Assembly: GCF_009765995.1 (NCBI RefSeq)
Contig: NZ_LMUI01000042.1
Location: 282,592 to 346,591 of the forward strand
Reading direction: 5' to 3'
Source of the DNA: Methylocapsa sp. S129
Lineage (GTDB): Bacteria; Pseudomonadota; Alphaproteobacteria; Rhizobiales; Beijerinckiaceae
Length of the DNA stretch: 64,000 nucleotides
Numbering within the stretch: the first letter of the stretch is position 1; each line of letters begins with the position of its first letter. The translations under genes were made by a program, and so were the position numbers. Positions 1-7,562 of this stretch are shown here, in pieces. Below the pieces are notes generated by a model that did no database searches, was not told where the DNA came from, and was given only the letters and a program-made list of their open reading frames with translations.

Positions 1-196
1 AAAGATTGGTGAAGGCGCCGCGCGCCTTGAACGAGCCGGAATGCTGGAGGCTTTCAAGCTTGAGTTCAACTGGCCGGCTCTGCAGGCCGAAGTCCGCCAG
101 ATCGACGCGGATGACCGGCGTGTGGCGGATATAGGGGCGGATCAGCCGCTCGGCTTCGACGATGCGTTCTGAGGTGACCCGATGTTCGGCTGCCAT
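1..196 (-). CDS. Serine/threonine dehydratase-like PLP enzyme (partial, C-terminus outside window)
   Basis: Only the first 65 codons are present; the gene starts with ATG at 196 and runs off the left edge. The visible part matches the N-terminus of fold-type II PLP enzymes of the threonine/serine dehydratase family: an 'IRHTPV' segment and then 'SGSFKARGA', whose lysine is the expected Schiff-base residue for PLP. Family members deaminate Thr or Ser to the 2-oxo acid and ammonia in the cytosol. It is divergent from the ArsR gene at 255 with about 58 bp of shared upstream DNA, so the two may be co-regulated (inference). The missing part prevents telling a biosynthetic IlvA (with regulatory domain) from a short catabolic dehydratase or a racemase. 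Confidence 0.8.
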   Translation of the reverse strand, partial: MAAEHRVTSERIVEAERLIRPYIRHTPVIRVDLADFGLQSRPVELKLESLQHSGSFKARGAFTNL

Positions 197-220
197 GGCG
201 CGGCGCTCCTCCTGTCCAGG

Positions 221-246
221 TTGACATTTCTTAGTAACTTAGCAAA
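221..246 (+). promoter_or_regulatory. Divergent control region with direct repeat CTTAG-taa-CTTAG
   Basis: A TTGACA hexamer at 221-226 could be a -35 element for the ArsR gene at 255, but no good -10 follows at the usual distance. It is followed by a direct repeat CTTAG (230-234 and 238-242), AT-rich against its GC-rich surroundings. The position between a dehydratase gene and an ArsR regulator suggests an operator, but this is inference only. Confidence 0.35.
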
Positions 247-254
247 CTCACGAA

Positions 255-557
255 ATGCAAGCGGCGGATGTCATCAAGGCGCTCGCTAACGAGCGTCGTC
301 TCCAGATTCTCGACTGGCTGAAGAACCCACGCGCCCATTTTCCGCCCCAGACGGACGGCGATCTGGTTGAAGACGGCGTCTGCGCCTTGTTCATTGCGGA
401 AAAGCTCGGAGTCAGCCCGGCGACGCTGAGCGAGCATATGCGCGTCCTGGTTCGCGCCCGGCTGCTGCGCGCCAAACGAATCAGGCAATGGACCTTCTAC
501 CGGCGCGACGAAGAAGAAATCCGCGCGATCAAATCCGAACTTCTCGCCAACCTCTGA
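255..557 (+). CDS. ArsR-family winged-helix transcriptional regulator
   Basis: A 100-residue protein with the typical ArsR opening ('IKALANERRLQIL', residues 8-20) and a recognition-helix region 'LGVSPATLSEHMRVLVRARLL' near residues 51-71, followed by a wing ('RQWTFYRRD'). Only one cysteine (about residue 43, in 'DGVCA') is present, so a classical multi-Cys metal site is not obvious; the inducer is unknown. The start at 255 gives the standard family length. It lies divergently from a PLP dehydratase and upstream of a GST gene. DNA-binding repressor activity is known for the family; its target here is inferred to be its own promoter and perhaps the divergent gene. Confidence 0.85.
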   Translation: MQAADVIKALANERRLQILDWLKNPRAHFPPQTDGDLVEDGVCALFIAEKLGVSPATLSEHMRVLVRARLLRAKRIRQWTFYRRDEEEIRAIKSELLANL

Positions 558-656
558 ATTGTAAGGGAAGCGTTCCGCTTATCCCTGGGGGGCTGGCCAG
601 ATCGATGGCCCGCCTTTACCAACGGTTAACGGGAGGGACGCCAAGAGTAATCGTCC

Positions 657-1349
657 ATGATCATGCTTTACCATCATCCCTTTTGCCCCCATTCCCGCTT
701 CGTGCGGTTGGCGTTGGGCGAGTTTGGCATCGAGCCGGAACTCGTCGAGGAGCGGATATGGGAGCGGCGGCGCGAATTCCTGCTGCTGAACGCCGACGCC
801 ACCACGCCGGTGCTGGTCGAGGAATCGGCGCCGAGCCTGCCTGGCGCCGGCGTGATCGCCGAATTTCTCGATGAAACGCGCGGCATGGGCATGGGCGATC
901 GGCGCCTGATGCCCGAAGATCCGCTCGGCCGCGCCGAGGTGCGCCGGCTGATGGCCTGGTTCAACGTCAAGTTTTTCAACGAAGCGTCGAACTGGCTCGT
1001 CACGGAAAAGATTTACAAGCGCTTCATGCCGGCCCATCAGGGCGGCGGCGCGCCCGATATGGAGGCCATTCGCGCGGCGCGGTCGAATGTGCGCTATCAT
1101 TTGCGCTATATCGGGCACCTCATCGGCGCCCGTAACTGGCTGGCGGGCGACGATCTGAGCTTTGCCGATCTGGCGGCGGCCGCCCATCTTTCCTGCATTG
1201 ACTATCTAGGCGATGTTCCATGGGCCGAGAACGAGACGGCGAAGAACTGGTACGCGCGAGTGAAATCGCGCCCCTCGTTCCGTCCGTTGCTGGCCGACCG
1301 GATGCGCGGCATGATCCCGGTCGAAGCCTACGCCAATCTCGATTTCTAA
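657..1349 (+). CDS. Glutathione S-transferase family protein
   Basis: A 230-residue cytosolic protein with an N-terminal thioredoxin-like domain (residues 1-80; 'CPHS' at 10-13 takes the place of the catalytic Cys/Ser region; 'TTPVLVEE' includes the cis-Pro of the GSH site) and an all-helical C-terminal domain (about 90-220; 'LSFADLAAAAHLSCIDYLG' holds the N-capping Asp of helix 6). GSTs conjugate glutathione to electrophiles or reduce disulfides and peroxides; the substrate cannot be read from sequence. The following queG frame begins almost directly after its stop, so the two are probably co-transcribed. An upstream ATG at 488 opens another frame without family similarity and was not used. 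Confidence 0.9.
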   Translation: MIMLYHHPFCPHSRFVRLALGEFGIEPELVEERIWERRREFLLLNADATTPVLVEESAPSLPGAGVIAEFLDETRGMGMGDRRLMPEDPLGRAEVRRLMAWFNVKFFNEASNWLVTEKIYKRFMPAHQGGGAPDMEAIRAARSNVRYHLRYIGHLIGARNWLAGDDLSFADLAAAAHLSCIDYLGDVPWAENETAKNWYARVKSRPSFRPLLADRMRGMIPVEAYANLDF

Positions 1350-1354
1350 GGGAT

Positions 1355-2455
1355 TTGCGCGCCAAGGCGCAGGCGCTCGGTTTCGATCTGTGCCGCGTCG
1401 CCGCGCCGCGATTGCCGCAGGAGGCCGGCGACAATCTCGCGCGCTGGATCGCGCAAGGCGAGCACGGCGACATGGACTGGATGGCCGAAACCCTTGAGCG
1501 CCGCGCCGACCCGCGCGTTCTTTGGCGCGAGGTCCGCAGCGTCATCATGCTCGGTGTGAACTACGCGCCCGCGGTCGATCCGCTGGCGGCTTTGGGCGAG
1601 GGAAATGTCGGCGTCATTTCCGTCTATGCGCGCCATCGCGATTATCATGATGTCATCAAGGGCCGGTTGAAGCTCCTTGCCGGTTGGCTGGCCTCCGCGA
1701 GTCCCGCGCAAGTGAAGGTGTTCGTCGACACGGCGCCGGTCATGGAAAAACCACTCGCCGCCGCAGCAGGTCTTGGCTGGCAGGGCAAGCACACCAATCT
1801 CGTCTCGCGGGAGTTCGGCTCCTGGCTGTTTCTCGGCGCCATCTTCACCGATCTCGCACTGCCGCCCGACGAGCCGGAGGTCGATCATTGCGGAACCTGC
1901 CGCGCCTGTCTTGATATTTGCCCGACGCGCGCCTTTCCCGCGCCCTATCGTCTCGATGCGCGGCGCTGCATCTCTTATCTCACCATCGAGCATAAGGGAC
2001 ATATCGCACCGGAGTTCCGCGCGCCGATCGGCAACCGGATCTATGGTTGCGACGATTGCCTCGCGGTCTGCCCGTGGAACAAGTTTGCGAGGGATGGGCG
2101 AGAAGCCAAGCTGGTCGCGCGCGACGACCTCCGGGCGCCTGCGCTCGGCGAGCTCGCCGCTCTCGATGAGGCGGCGTTTCGCAAACGCTTCGCCGGCGGG
2201 CCGATCAAGCGCATCGGCCATGCGCGCTTCCTGCGCAATGTGCTGATCGCCATCGGCAATTCGGGCAATCGCACGCTCGCCGCCATTGCGATCCAGCGCC
2301 TCGACCATGCCTCGCCTCTGGTGCGCGGCATGGCCGTCTGGGCTCTGGGGCGCCTATGCGACGGGGAAACATTGGCGGCTTTGGCGCAAACACACGCGCC
2401 ACGCGAAGGCGACGAAGATGTCGCCGCGGAATGGCGCGCAGCCTTGCGCGCCTGA
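1355..2455 (+). CDS. queG: Epoxyqueuosine reductase QueG
   Basis: QueG reduces epoxyqueuosine to queuosine in tRNA, the last step of queuosine modification, using cobalamin and two [4Fe-4S] clusters. Both cluster motifs are visible: 'CGTCRACLDICP' (residues 179-190 from the chosen start) and 'YGCDDCLAVCPW' (from about 231). A C-terminal region with HEAT-like helices ('HASPLVRGMAVWALGRL') follows, as in the family. The frame is open upstream to an ATG at 1220 inside the GST gene, giving 411 residues; the TTG at 1355, just after the GST stop, gives 366 residues, closer to family size, with 'AKAQALGFDLCRV' matching the usual N-terminus. The exact start is therefore uncertain. Confidence 0.92.
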   Translation: MRAKAQALGFDLCRVAAPRLPQEAGDNLARWIAQGEHGDMDWMAETLERRADPRVLWREVRSVIMLGVNYAPAVDPLAALGEGNVGVISVYARHRDYHDVIKGRLKLLAGWLASASPAQVKVFVDTAPVMEKPLAAAAGLGWQGKHTNLVSREFGSWLFLGAIFTDLALPPDEPEVDHCGTCRACLDICPTRAFPAPYRLDARRCISYLTIEHKGHIAPEFRAPIGNRIYGCDDCLAVCPWNKFARDGREAKLVARDDLRAPALGELAALDEAAFRKRFAGGPIKRIGHARFLRNVLIAIGNSGNRTLAAIAIQRLDHASPLVRGMAVWALGRLCDGETLAALAQTHAPREGDEDVAAEWRAALRA

Positions 2456-2492
2456 CAATTTCTGGAAACCCTATCCGCTTTTCGCGCGCGCT

Positions 2493-2681
2493 TTAATGCG
2501 TCGTCGCGAGGAGCCTCTCTTGTCGCAACTTTTCGATTTCATCCTTGAGCAATAATTTTTTTCGTTTCAATTCGATCAATTTCAAATCGTCGGTTCCTGG
2601 ATGCGTCTTCTCGGCGGCTATCGCATGTTCCATGGCCTGATGACGACGCTCAAGCTCCACAAGGTGCGAGTCTAGGGACAT
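2493..2681 (-). CDS. DUF465 (YdcH-like) small coiled-coil protein
   Basis: A 62-residue, highly charged helical protein starting 'MSLDSHLVELERRHQAM' and ending in the family's characteristic 'LKLIELKRKKLLLKDEIEKL'. The ATG at 2681 is preceded by AGGGAG about 7 nt upstream, which supports it over an in-frame upstream start at 2723. Members are of unknown function, short, and predicted to form antiparallel helical hairpins. It is divergent from a second DUF465 gene at 2946, so the two share a control region. Confidence 0.85.
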   Translation of the reverse strand: MSLDSHLVELERRHQAMEHAIAAEKTHPGTDDLKLIELKRKKLLLKDEIEKLRQERLLATTH

Positions 2682-2945
2682 ATAGTGACTCCCTGGTTGT
2701 GATCGACGACGAAAGTGTGACACAGCCCGCGTCTATTTCAAGGCGGGAAAGAGGGGGTGGCGATCAATTCTTTTACGGACCTGATTGAATTGGACGAATT
2801 GTCCACGCCGCGTTCGCGCGCGCAGGTTGGGAACGGGCCGCGCTTGCGAACTTGCGCGCTCGCAATCATACTCGCAATGACAATTGCCCAACCCTCAAGA
2901 CTCCCTGCGCCGACCCTACGAAACGAATCAGCCGAGCGGGCCCGG

Positions 2946-3167
2946 ATGCCGCAACAAGAGTTGAGCGAGACCGAGCGCGCCGAAATGCGAGCGCAGATCG
3001 AGCGCCTGCGTGAGGAGCACCGCGACCTCGACGCCGCGATCGAAGCCTTGAACAACGCCGGCGCTGCGGATCGGTTGCAAATGCAGCGCATCAAAAAACG
3101 CAAATTGGCGCTGCGCGACCGTCTGGCGCAGCTTGAGGATTTGTCGACGCCCGATATCATAGCCTGA
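2946..3167 (+). CDS. DUF465 (YdcH-like) small coiled-coil protein, second copy
   Basis: The C-terminal part of this frame ('[12 protein letters not shown]' and '[20 protein letters not shown]') is a clear DUF465 match, the same family as the divergent gene at 2493-2681. The start at 2946 gives 73 residues, the usual family length; the open frame continues upstream to 2757 with low-complexity, non-family sequence, so an earlier start is unlikely but not excluded. It lies about 55 bp before purE. Function unknown. Confidence 0.8.
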   Translation: MPQQELSETERAEMRAQIERLREEHRDLDAAIEALNNAGAADRLQMQRIKKRKLALRDRLAQLEDLSTPDIIA

Positions 3168-3223
3168 CGCGCTCGCCTTGCGCCGTCGGCGCCCTTCGTC
3201 TATGCGGACGGGCCTCCGCGGCT

Positions 3224-3760
3224 TTGACGTTACCGCAACTGGACGAACCCTTGGCGCCGAACCCGAAATCCGTTGCGATCATTATGGGAAGCCAGTCGGA
3301 CTGGGCGACCATGCGCCGCGCCGGCGAAACGCTCGATCAATTGGCGATCGGCTTTGACGCGCAAATCATTTCCGCCCATCGCACGCCCGACCGGCTGGTC
3401 GCCTTCGCCAAAGGCGCGCGCGCGGCCGGCTTCAAGGTGATCATCGCAGGCGCGGGCGGCGCCGCCCATCTGCCGGGCATGACCGCGGCTTTCACGCCGC
3501 TGCCGGTGTTCGGCGTTCCCGTAGCGTCCAAGGCGCTTTCGGGCCAGGACAGCCTGTTGTCGATCGTCCAGATGCCGGCCGGCGTGCCCGTGGGAACGCT
3601 GGCGATCGGCGAAGCGGGCGCGATCAACGCGGCGTTGCTGGCCGCGGCGGTGCTCGCCCTGAGCGACGCCGCCCTGGCGGATCGGCTCGACGCCTGGCGC
3701 GCGGCCCATACAAAATCCGTGGCCGATCGGCCTTCGGATGCGGCCGCCGGCGTCCGATGA
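3224..3760 (+). CDS. purE: N5-carboxyaminoimidazole ribonucleotide mutase PurE
   Basis: PurE converts N5-CAIR to CAIR in de novo purine synthesis, with PurK supplying N5-CAIR. The class I signature is intact: 'MGSQSDW' (residues 21-27) for phosphate/ribose binding, 'ISAHRTPDR' with the catalytic His, and '[12 protein letters not shown]'. The only start upstream of the conserved core in this frame is TTG at 3224, giving 178 residues with a short N-terminal extension; the next Met lies inside the active-site motif. It overlaps purK by ATGA (3757-3760), indicating translational coupling. Confidence 0.95.
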   Translation: MTLPQLDEPLAPNPKSVAIIMGSQSDWATMRRAGETLDQLAIGFDAQIISAHRTPDRLVAFAKGARAAGFKVIIAGAGGAAHLPGMTAAFTPLPVFGVPVASKALSGQDSLLSIVQMPAGVPVGTLAIGEAGAINAALLAAAVLALSDAALADRLDAWRAAHTKSVADRPSDAAAGVR

Positions 3761-4845
3761 TCCTCACTCCGGGCGCGACCATTGGCATTTTGGGCGCCGG
3801 ACAGCTTGGCCGGATGCTGGCGATGGCGGCGGCGCGGCTGGGCTTGCGCAGCCATATATTCGCCCCCGAGACCGAGGCCCCGGCTTTCGATGTCGCGAGC
3901 GCGAGAACGATCGGCGCCTATGAGGATGAAGCCGCGCTGACGGCCTTCGCCGAGGCCGTCGATGTCGTCACTTATGAATTTGAGAACGTGCCCACCTCTT
4001 GCGTCGACTTTCTATCGGCCTTGCGCCCGGTGCGGCCGGGCGCGCGAGCGCTTTCGCTCACCCAGGATCGCCTCGTCGAAAAGTCGTTCCTAAGCGATCT
4101 TGGCCTTCGCACCGCGCCCTTCATGGCCGTCGAGGACGCCGGCGCGCTGGTGCGCGCCGTCGCCGCGTTGGGGCGCCCGTCCATTCTGAAGACGCGACGC
4201 TTTGGCTATGACGGCAAGGGCCAGGCGCTGATCCGCGAAGGGTCCAACCTTTCCGCGCTCTATCGCGGTCTTGGCGGGGAGCCGACAATCCTCGAAGGCT
4301 TCGTGAATTTCGAGCGCGAAGTGTCGGTGATCGCGGCGCGCGGCCTCGACGGCGCCTTCGCGGCTTTCGATATTTGCGAAAACGAGCATGAGAAACATAT
4401 TCTGGCGCGCACCCGCGTCCCCGCGGCCATCGCGCCGGCGACCGCGGCCGCGGCGGTGGCGCTCGCGCGGCAGATTATCGAGGCGCTCGATTATGTCGGC
4501 GTGCTCGCGGTCGAAATGTTCGTCACCCGCGAGGCCGACGGCCTGGAAGGCCTGGTGGTCAACGAACTGGCGCCGCGCGTCCATAATTCCGGGCATTGGA
4601 CGATCGACGGCGCGCAAACCTCGCAATTCGAACAGCATGTGCGCGCCATCGCCGGCTGGCCGCTCGGGGCCACGACGCGGCGCGGGCGGATCGAAATGCA
4701 TAACCTCATCGGCGAGGAAGCGGCGGGATGGCGCGAGATTCTCGCTGAGCCCGGTCTGTGCCTTCATCTCTACGGCAAGATGGAGGTCCGTTCCGGCCGC
4801 AAGATGGGTCATGTGACGCGGATTCTGCCTGAAGGGGCGAAATAG
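3757..4845 (+). CDS. purK: N5-carboxyaminoimidazole ribonucleotide synthase PurK
   Basis: This ATP-grasp enzyme makes N5-CAIR from AIR, bicarbonate and ATP, the step before PurE. It opens with a Rossmann-like pre-ATP-grasp motif '[14 protein letters not shown]' and carries '[12 protein letters not shown]' (ATP-binding lysine loop), '[10 protein letters not shown]' and '[15 protein letters not shown]' (metal and substrate region), all typical of PurK. Length 362 residues is normal. It starts in the ATGA overlap with purE. No further purine genes follow; the next gene is an unrelated SDR after 285 bp. Confidence 0.96.
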   Translation: MILTPGATIGILGAGQLGRMLAMAAARLGLRSHIFAPETEAPAFDVASARTIGAYEDEAALTAFAEAVDVVTYEFENVPTSCVDFLSALRPVRPGARALSLTQDRLVEKSFLSDLGLRTAPFMAVEDAGALVRAVAALGRPSILKTRRFGYDGKGQALIREGSNLSALYRGLGGEPTILEGFVNFEREVSVIAARGLDGAFAAFDICENEHEKHILARTRVPAAIAPATAAAAVALARQIIEALDYVGVLAVEMFVTREADGLEGLVVNELAPRVHNSGHWTIDGAQTSQFEQHVRAIAGWPLGATTRRGRIEMHNLIGEEAAGWREILAEPGLCLHLYGKMEVRSGRKMGHVTRILPEGAK

Positions 4846-5008
4846 CCCGGAGACCCTGGGCGCGCCTGAAATCTGTCGCCACGCCCGGAACGGGGCATAT
4901 TCGGCCTTCGCCGTCGAAAGTCCCGTCCTGAATGGAGCGCTGACGTTCGGGCGCCGCAAGGTTCGGCCTCGACACTCAAAGCGTTCGCAAAACCGCATGT
5001 TTTCGCTC

Positions 5009-5023
5009 ATCGGATTATCCGAT
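5009..5023. promoter_or_regulatory. 15-bp perfect palindrome upstream of the SDR gene
   Basis: The sequence ATCGGAT-T-ATCCGAT is a perfect inverted repeat with 7-bp arms, 108 bp before the SDR start at 5131. Its T-N11-A form fits LysR-type binding boxes, and a LysR gene lies at the far end of the SDR gene, so it could be that regulator's site. This is inference; the 285-bp purK-SDR gap holds no other gene that I can support. Confidence 0.4.
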
Positions 5024-5130
5024 TGGAGCATTCGTATCTTCCCGTTTCCTTTCATCGCCTCCTCGCGGCAAAACGCTGTCAGGTTCTCGCCGCGCGCTGT
5101 GCGACCGGCGGGACATCCGATGGAGATTTC

Positions 5131-5871
5131 ATGAGCCTGGAAACGACAATTATGTCCGAGCGCGTTCTCATCGTCGGCGGCAGTTCCGGCATGGGGTTGG
5201 CGCTTGCCGAACACATGCTTATGGCCGGAGCCGAGGTGACGGTCGTTGGTCGATCCGAGGACCGGCTGTCGGCAGCAAGGCAACGCCTGCCTCACCCGGA
5301 AAGGCTGCGCGCGATCGCCGCCGACATCACGCGCGAGGACGATGTCGAGCGCCTGTTCCAGACCATCGGGACGCTCGACCACATCGTATCGACGGCCGCC
5401 GACATCGCCGGCGTCTATGTGCTGCTTCCCGATATGGATATCTCCATCGCGCGCAGGGTCATGGATTCGAAATTGATCGGGCCTCTCCTTCTTGCAAAGC
5501 ACGGCGCGCGCCATTTGGCTTCGGGTGGATCGATCACCCTGACCTCGGGCATCGCCGCCTATCGCCCTGCGCCGAAGGGTTCGGTCGTGGCCGCCGTCAA
5601 TGGCGCGTTGGCTTCGCTCGCCTTTGCGCTTGCGGTCGAGTTGGCGCCGATCCGCGTGAATGTCGTTTCGCCGGGATGGGTGGATACGCCGATCTGGGAC
5701 GCTGTCGCGGGCAGCGGAAAGGCGGCCGCATTGGACGCCATGGCCAAGCGGCTTCCTGTCGGCCGGATTGGACAGGCCGCCGATGTCGCTCAGGCCATCG
5801 CGTCTCTGATGCACAACGGCTTCATCACAGGAACGGTGCTTCACGTCGATGGCGGTCAGCGGCTGGTTTAG
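5131..5871 (+). CDS. SDR-family protein with substituted catalytic Tyr/Lys
   Basis: A Rossmann-fold protein of 246 residues with an NAD(P)-binding 'GGSSGMG' loop (16-22) and the SDR ending 'INVVSPGWVDTP'-type segment ('VNVVSPGWVDTPIWD') plus 'GTVLHVDGGQRL'. The active-site Ser is kept (S139), but where the family has YxxxK the sequence reads V153-A-A-V-N157 in 'GSVVAAVNGALASL', and the usual NNAG is replaced by 'STAAD'. Normal dehydrogenase chemistry is therefore doubtful; I recall related SDR proteins with the same substitution, so it may be a subfamily rather than a broken gene. ATG at 5131 has GGAG about 6 nt upstream. It is convergent with, and overlaps by 47 bp, the LysR gene. Confidence 0.85.
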   Translation: MSLETTIMSERVLIVGGSSGMGLALAEHMLMAGAEVTVVGRSEDRLSAARQRLPHPERLRAIAADITREDDVERLFQTIGTLDHIVSTAADIAGVYVLLPDMDISIARRVMDSKLIGPLLLAKHGARHLASGGSITLTSGIAAYRPAPKGSVVAAVNGALASLAFALAVELAPIRVNVVSPGWVDTPIWDAVAGSGKAAALDAMAKRLPVGRIGQAADVAQAIASLMHNGFITGTVLHVDGGQRLV

Positions 5872-6757
5872 CGGGAGCCAGCGTGTCGCGCGCCGCTGCG
5901 AGGAATAGTCCTAACGCCGGCGATTGAACGCGGCGCCGACGCCATATCATCGTGATCGGCGCCATTGGATTGTTGCCGACCCAGGGCAGCACAGCAACAT
6001 CGGCATTGGCCTCCGGCACAGCGAGACGGGGGACGAGCGCGCATCCAAGGCCCGCTTCGACGAGACCCCATATGGCCGCGAGGCTCGCGAATTCGCCGAC
6101 GCGCTTCGGGCGATCGGGCAGCGTCGCCGCAAACGCCTCCTCGAACATCCGCCGGTAGACGCAGCCGCGCTCGGTCACCAGAAAGGCGTCGTCCGCCAGA
6201 TCGTCAGGCTGGATGACCTCGCGTCCGGCAAGCGGATGGTTTCGCGGGGCTATGATGACGAGCCTTTCCTGGGCCACCTGTTCGCTTCGCAGGTCCGGCC
6301 CGACAGTGGCGTCCCCGAAGAGGAAACACACATCCATCGCGCCGCTTTTCACGCCGCCGCGCAACTGACCGCTATCGGCCGTCCTCAAAATCAGCTCCAC
6401 ATTGGGATGACGCTGCCGGAATTCCACCAGCAAAGCGGGCAATCGGACGGCGCAAAGCGTTTCGAGGCCGCCGATCGTCAGTCGCCCGCCGACGGCGCCG
6501 GCCGCGTCAGAGACCGCGGCGCGGGCCTCATCGGCGAGGCTGAGCAGATCGCCGGCGTAATCGAGCAGACGCCGTCCGGCGGGCGTCAGCTTCAACCCAC
6601 GCCGCGACCGATCGAAGAGAGACGCGCCAAGGTCGGCCTCCAATGCCTGAATCTGCTCGGTTACGCTCGATTGGGCAAGGTGAACCTGTTCAGAGGCCCG
6701 CGTGACGTTCAAGGTCGCAGCGACCGCCGTGAAAGTTTTGAGAAATCGAAGCTGCAT
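5825..6757 (-). CDS. LysR-family transcriptional regulator
   Basis: The N-terminus has the LysR helix-turn-helix ('FLKTFTAVAATLNVTRASEQVHLAQSSVTEQI', about residues 5-36 from the chosen start), followed by the co-inducer-binding periplasmic-protein-like domain ('GGRLTIGGLETL', 'GLVEAGLGCALVPRLAV'). ATG at 6757 ('MQLRFLKTF') is the family-like start; a longer start at 6787 adds ten unconserved residues. It is convergent with the SDR gene, their ends overlapping by 47 bp. A large dyad (6800-6834) lies 43 bp upstream of its start, consistent with autoregulation. Confidence 0.93.
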   Translation of the reverse strand: MQLRFLKTFTAVAATLNVTRASEQVHLAQSSVTEQIQALEADLGASLFDRSRRGLKLTPAGRRLLDYAGDLLSLADEARAAVSDAAGAVGGRLTIGGLETLCAVRLPALLVEFRQRHPNVELILRTADSGQLRGGVKSGAMDVCFLFGDATVGPDLRSEQVAQERLVIIAPRNHPLAGREVIQPDDLADDAFLVTERGCVYRRMFEEAFAATLPDRPKRVGEFASLAAIWGLVEAGLGCALVPRLAVPEANADVAVLPWVGNNPMAPITMIWRRRRVQSPALGLFLAAARDTLAPAKPAADRHRREAPFL

Positions 6758-6799
6758 AATCTGAACTGTCGAATGGCGTTGCGGCAAAAAACAATCCTA

Positions 6800-6834
6800 T
6801 CGCGAATGTCTCGATGAGAACGAGACTTTCGCGA
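6800..6834. promoter_or_regulatory. 35-bp dyad upstream of lysR (candidate operator)
   Basis: Two 14-bp arms (6800-6813 and 6821-6834) form an inverted repeat around a 7-bp spacer with a single mismatch; the arm core is TCGCGAATGTCTCG. It sits 43-77 bp before the LysR start. Such a position fits an autoregulatory LysR site or another repressor's operator. The rest of the 332-bp gap to rpsU (6758-7089) shows no convincing gene; the rpsU promoter must lie in it but no clear -35/-10 pair could be fixed. Confidence 0.5.
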
Positions 6835-7089
6835 CTGATATTCGCCCCGCCGCAAGATAAGGCGTTTGCGACAGCAAATTGCCAGTTTATTGGGGTCGTG
6901 AAGGGCGGGAAGCAGAAATTCAAACTGAGGGCCGTCGGCCCGGCACAATCTCTGGACAATGCCCCTTGAGTCTGCTATCGGCGCGCTCTGAATATTCGGG
7001 CGCTCTCGCAGCGCCCCGGTTATCTATTGCCTCATTCGCCGCCCATTCCCATGCTAGGCTGACGCCAGCCTCTAGAAACAGGATCGCCC

Positions 7090-7332
7090 GTGCAAGTTCT
7101 CGTCCGCGACAACAATGTCGATCAGGCCCTCAAAGCGCTCAAGAAAAAGATGCAGCGCGAGGGAATTTTCCGCGAAATGAAATTGCGGGGGCATTACGAG
7201 AAACCGTCCGAGAAGCGCGCGCGCGAAAAGGCTGAGGCGATTCGCCGGGCGCGCAAGCTCGCGCGCAAGAAATTGCAGCGCGAAGGGCTTCTGCCGATGA
7301 AGCCGAAGCCGGTCATGGGCGCTCCCCGCTGA
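7090..7332 (+). CDS. rpsU: 30S ribosomal protein S21
   Basis: An 80-residue, very basic protein with the S21 core '[25 protein letters not shown]' near the N-terminus and '[24 protein letters not shown]' after it. S21 is part of the small-subunit platform and helps translation initiation. The start is GTG at 7090; no in-frame ATG precedes the core. The C-terminal tail '[14 protein letters not shown]' is an alphaproteobacterial-type extension. It is monocistronic here, with a strong intrinsic terminator about 100 bp downstream. Confidence 0.97.
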   Translation: MQVLVRDNNVDQALKALKKKMQREGIFREMKLRGHYEKPSEKRAREKAEAIRRARKLARKKLQREGLLPMKPKPVMGAPR

Positions 7333-7432
7333 AGCTGATTTTACAGCGGCGCGCGTGGATTTGAGGGTGTTGGCGCTCTCATTATCCGGGTTGGTCGCCG
7401 CGCGCCGCTTGATGGCGTGATTTTTATGAAAC

Positions 7433-7466
7433 AGCGGCGGTGAAATTGCACCCGCCGCTCTTTTTT
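7433..7466 (+). terminator. Rho-independent terminator after rpsU
   Basis: A GC-rich stem AGCGGCGG (7433-7440) pairs with CCGCCGCT (7452-7459), with further GTG/CAC pairing toward the loop, and is followed by six T residues (7461-7466). It lies about 100 bp past the rpsU stop and about 100 bp before the TPR lipoprotein gene. Confidence 0.8.
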
Positions 7467-7562
7467 GCCGTCTTTGCCTTTTTCGCGGCCAATTTGTCAG
7501 GCGAACGCGTGTATGAAAGAGACGCCCGCATTTCGGCGCGGCGAGACTGAGACGAAATACCG

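Noticed and set aside
4090-5844. 584-residue open frame on the minus strand
   Set aside because: It is antisense to purK and the SDR gene and shows only composition-driven sequence without family motifs; high GC leaves long antisense frames open.
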